From: Synergistales bacterium | Lineage (GTDB): Bacteria > Synergistota > Synergistia > Synergistales > Aminobacteriaceae | Direction of reading: 5' to 3' | NCBI GenBank assembly: GCA_026002715.1 | Contig: BOCC01000111.1 | Span: forward strand, 1-6,891 | Length of the DNA: 6,891 nt | Shown here: positions 4,998 to 6,891 of the stretch, one piece after another | How the letters are laid out: each line of letters begins with the position of its first letter | How positions within the stretch are numbered: position 1 is the first letter of the stretch | Position numbers and translations under genes: made by a program | Notes under the pieces: generated by a model | Database searches by the model: none | The model's input: the letters and a program-made list of their open reading frames with translations, nothing else | Told to the model about the DNA's origin: nothing

Positions 4998-6005
4998 ATG
5001 GAGATATTGACTAAGGTACACGCAAAACATCTTGTCGACTGGGGCCGGGAACATCCGGAGGCTTACGTGCTTTCGGCGGACTTGACCGGTTCCTGCGAGG
5101 CTGACGGGTGGCGCGATAGGTATCCGGATCGTTTTCTGTCCCTTGGCATCGCGGAACAGAATATGCTCGCCTTCGCCGGAGGTATGGCTCGTCAAGGTTT
5201 TATCCCATTAGTACACACCTTCGCGGTGTTCATCTATCGCCGCGCCCTCGACCAAATAGCTATGTCGGTGGCATACCCAAATCTGCCGGTCAAGATGTTC
5301 GGTTTTCTGCCGGGTATACTGACGCCGGGCGGCGCGACGCATCAGGCCATCGAAGATATAGCGGTGATGCGCGCTCTGCCTAATATTACTGTGATCGAGC
5401 CGGGCGACGCCACGGAGGTCGAGTCCGCGTTGGACGCGGCTTTCGACACGCCCGGCCCGGTGTATGTGCGCCAACTGCGCGGAGAGGTCCCGCGCCTGTT
5501 CGATAAAAATGAACCCTTGACGCTTGGCGTGCCGCGTAAACTTTCGTACGGAAAAGATATCGTAATCGTCACGAGCGGCATCTGCACAGAGGAGGGTATG
5601 CGCGCGGCTGCCGCGCTGCGCGGTAAGGGATTGGAGATCACCCATTATCATGTCTCCACCCTCAAGCCCTTCCGCTATCCTGAGATCGTGGAAGATATAG
5701 CGATCAGCCGCTATGGCGCTGTCACGCTCGAAAACCATAGCGTGGTAGGCGGTCTGGGTTCGGCCTTGGCTGAGTGTATGGCGGAGTATGGCGCGGGGAA
5801 ACCGTTGCGCCGCCTTGGTCTGCAAGATACATTCGCGCACGGCGCAAGCCGCCGGTACCTTATGCGCGAGTACGGACTTGACGCGATGGCGCTTATAGCC
5901 GCCGCGGAGAACATCACGGGAGAACGTTTTGCCATAGACGAGGCGAGCTTGACCGAGACCTACACCCCGGCCGCGCACAGCGGCGCCAAGCCCGAGGCTC
6001 TTTAA
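4998..6005 (+). CDS. Transketolase-like C-terminal subunit
   Basis: A 335-residue partner of the preceding gene. It has the pyrimidine-binding domain with FLSLGIAEQNM (47-56), whose Glu53 is the residue that activates thiamine diphosphate in transketolases, and GGATHQAIEDIAVMRALPN (111-129) with the expected active-site His115. The C-terminal transketolase domain follows (about 185-310), with TLENHSVVGGLGSALAE (243-259). Its length suits the C-terminal half of split transketolases. The ATG lies 3 nt after the stop of the N subunit, and its AGAGG box (4983-4987) sits inside the end of that gene, so the two are probably translationally coupled and form a heterotetramer. A split DXP synthase is less likely because of the N-subunit motifs and the RuBisCO-like neighbour. 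The closest functional guess, from family memory, is an apulose-4-phosphate-type transketolase, not proven here. All key residues look intact. Confidence 0.92.
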   Translation: MEILTKVHAKHLVDWGREHPEAYVLSADLTGSCEADGWRDRYPDRFLSLGIAEQNMLAFAGGMARQGFIPLVHTFAVFIYRRALDQIAMSVAYPNLPVKMFGFLPGILTPGGATHQAIEDIAVMRALPNITVIEPGDATEVESALDAAFDTPGPVYVRQLRGEVPRLFDKNEPLTLGVPRKLSYGKDIVIVTSGICTEEGMRAAAALRGKGLEITHYHVSTLKPFRYPEIVEDIAISRYGAVTLENHSVVGGLGSALAECMAEYGAGKPLRRLGLQDTFAHGASRRYLMREYGLDAMALIAAAENITGERFAIDEASLTETYTPAAHSGAKPEAL

Positions 6006-6007
6006 GA

Positions 6008-6891
6008 ATGTTCTTCTCCGGCTACGACGACGACAGGACGCGAGCCCTCATAAGCGGAGGCCGTTTTTCCGCGGCGTACCGCCTGTACGGAGACGAGCAA
6101 ACAGCCAGAGGCATGGCGGCGGACATCTGCGCGGAGCAGACTGTGGAGTTCCCGGTTCGCCTTTTACCCCCCGGAGCTATCCGTCAGGAAGTGATGGGGC
6201 GCGTCGAAAGTTTCGAGAAGGAGAACGACGGACAGTACCTCGCCGCTATCAGCTTCGCGGATGAAACGGCGGCCGGGGAGTTTACCCAATTTCTCAACGT
6301 AATTTTCGGCAACATCAGTATCAAGCGGGAAATCCAAGTGGCGCGCGTAACTCCAAGCCAAGGGATATACTCCTTCCTGCCCGGCCCCCGCTTTGGAGTT
6401 TCGGGCATTCGGGAGATTGTCGGGATATTCGACCGTCCGCTGCTTTTTACGGCCTTGAAGCCCATGGGTCTCGCGGCTGCCGATATGGCGGCTCTGGCAA
6501 AGCGGTTCGCGGAGGGCGGCGCGGACATAATCAAGGACGATCACGGTCTCACGAACCAAACGTTCGCCCCTTTTGAGGAGCGCGTGGCCTGTTGCGCGGA
6601 AGCGGTGCGAGAGGCCAACATAAGGACCGCCCGCAAGTCTATCTACGTCCCAAACGTCACGGCCCCCGCAGACCAAATAGCCGAACGCGCGCTAAGAGCC
6701 AAAGAGCTTGGCGCCGGCGGATTGTTGGTGACGCCGGGCTTAGCGGGTATGGACGCGATACGGATGCTTTCTGATTTGGAGATAGGGCTTCCCGTTTTCG
6801 CGCATCCGGCTTTTATAGGAAGCTATGCCTTGGGAAAAGAGGGCATCGCCTGCGATGTGCTGTTTGGGGCCCTCATGCGTATTGCCGGAGC
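6008..6891 (+). CDS. RuBisCO-like protein (form IV-type), C-terminus beyond the window
   Basis: An open frame begins at ATG 6008, 2 nt after the transketolase stop (GAGG at 5994-5997 as ribosome binding site), and stays open for 294 codons to the right edge. The N-terminal ferredoxin-like domain has SAAYRLYGDE (21-30) and TVEFPV (45-50). The barrel then has TALKPMGL (148-155; Lys151 at the RuBisCO catalytic-loop lysine), GGADIIKDDHGL (170-181; Lys176 at the carbamylated lysine), YVPNVTAP (213-220) and FAHPAFIGSYA (264-274; His266). Where RuBisCO has Lys-x-Asp-Glu for its metal, this has Lys-Asp-Asp-His, and the HRA motif is HPA, so it should not fix CO2 as true RuBisCO does. RuBisCO-like proteins act as enolases or isomerases in methionine salvage or as decarboxylases/hydrolases on 3-oxo-isoapionate 4-phosphate. 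The transketolase neighbours favour a branched-sugar or sugar-acid pathway. A typical length is 400-430, so about 110-130 residues are missing from view. Confidence 0.88.
   Translation, partial: MFFSGYDDDRTRALISGGRFSAAYRLYGDEQTARGMAADICAEQTVEFPVRLLPPGAIRQEVMGRVESFEKENDGQYLAAISFADETAAGEFTQFLNVIFGNISIKREIQVARVTPSQGIYSFLPGPRFGVSGIREIVGIFDRPLLFTALKPMGLAAADMAALAKRFAEGGADIIKDDHGLTNQTFAPFEERVACCAEAVREANIRTARKSIYVPNVTAPADQIAERALRAKELGAGGLLVTPGLAGMDAIRMLSDLEIGLPVFAHPAFIGSYALGKEGIACDVLFGALMRIAG

Noticed and set aside
5208..5978. 256-codon minus-strand frame inside the transketolase C gene
   Set aside because: Long only because the overlapping gene is GC-rich; Arg/His-rich shadow composition and no start signal.
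4998..6005. C-terminal half of 1-deoxy-D-xylulose-5-phosphate synthase
   Set aside because: Split DXP synthases exist, but the N-terminal partner and the RuBisCO-like neighbour fit the transketolase-like subfamily better.
6008..6891. True CO2-fixing RuBisCO large subunit
   Set aside because: Metal ligand Glu is His, the HRA motif is HPA and the catalytic-loop context differs; this is a RuBisCO-like protein.
1..6891. CRISPR array or tRNA gene
   Set aside because: No regularly spaced repeats and no cloverleaf-like sequence noticed on either strand.

Overview
The window looks like a chromosomal piece of an anaerobic, probably gut-associated bacterium of moderate to high GC. The evidence for this is indirect: a type III glutamine synthetase, strong purine-rich ribosome binding sites, several Rpn-type nuclease/transposase-like genes, and a two-subunit transketolase next to a RuBisCO-like protein. 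Synergistota or a Bacillota relative would fit, but the sequence alone does not settle this.

The left part (about 1-1810) is an accessory, partly decayed zone. It opens with the N-terminal part of an Rpn/PD-(D/E)XK-type nuclease gene on the minus strand that runs off the window (1-262), with a recognisable promoter and ribosome binding site. Next comes the derelict right end of an IS200/IS605-type element on the plus strand. It consists of a degenerate TnpB C-terminus (about 400-549) and a well-preserved omegaRNA-like structure ending in a hairpin plus TCAA (about 550-635). The element's end lies inside a small HicB-like antitoxin gene on the minus strand (610-786), whose last codons come from the transposon end. 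Further on there is a coding-like fragment (816-974), a 20-bp perfect palindrome between two imperfect direct repeats, a GC-rich hairpin and a 16-bp-stem terminator. Two 5'-truncated copies of an Rpn C-terminal module follow (1175-1417 and 1466-1810) and share a 145-bp direct repeat with four differences.

The right part (about 1800-6891) is an intact-looking, higher-GC, plus-strand gene run. A near-consensus sigma-70 promoter (TTGACT, 17 bp, TATAAT) drives a 713-residue type III glutamine synthetase (glnN). After a 52-bp gap come the transketolase N-terminal subunit (with an apparent single frameshift near 4800-4812), the transketolase C-terminal subunit starting 3 bp after its partner's stop, and a RuBisCO-like protein starting 2 bp later and running off the right edge.

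The transketolase pair and the RuBisCO-like protein are so tightly packed that they very probably work in one pathway. Both families are known from D-apiose and related branched-sugar-acid catabolism, where a two-subunit transketolase acts on apulose 4-phosphate and RuBisCO-like proteins act on 3-oxo-isoapionate 4-phosphate. The substrate here is not established. Joining both enzyme types in one operon, next to an unusual glutamine synthetase, is the most interesting biology in the window.
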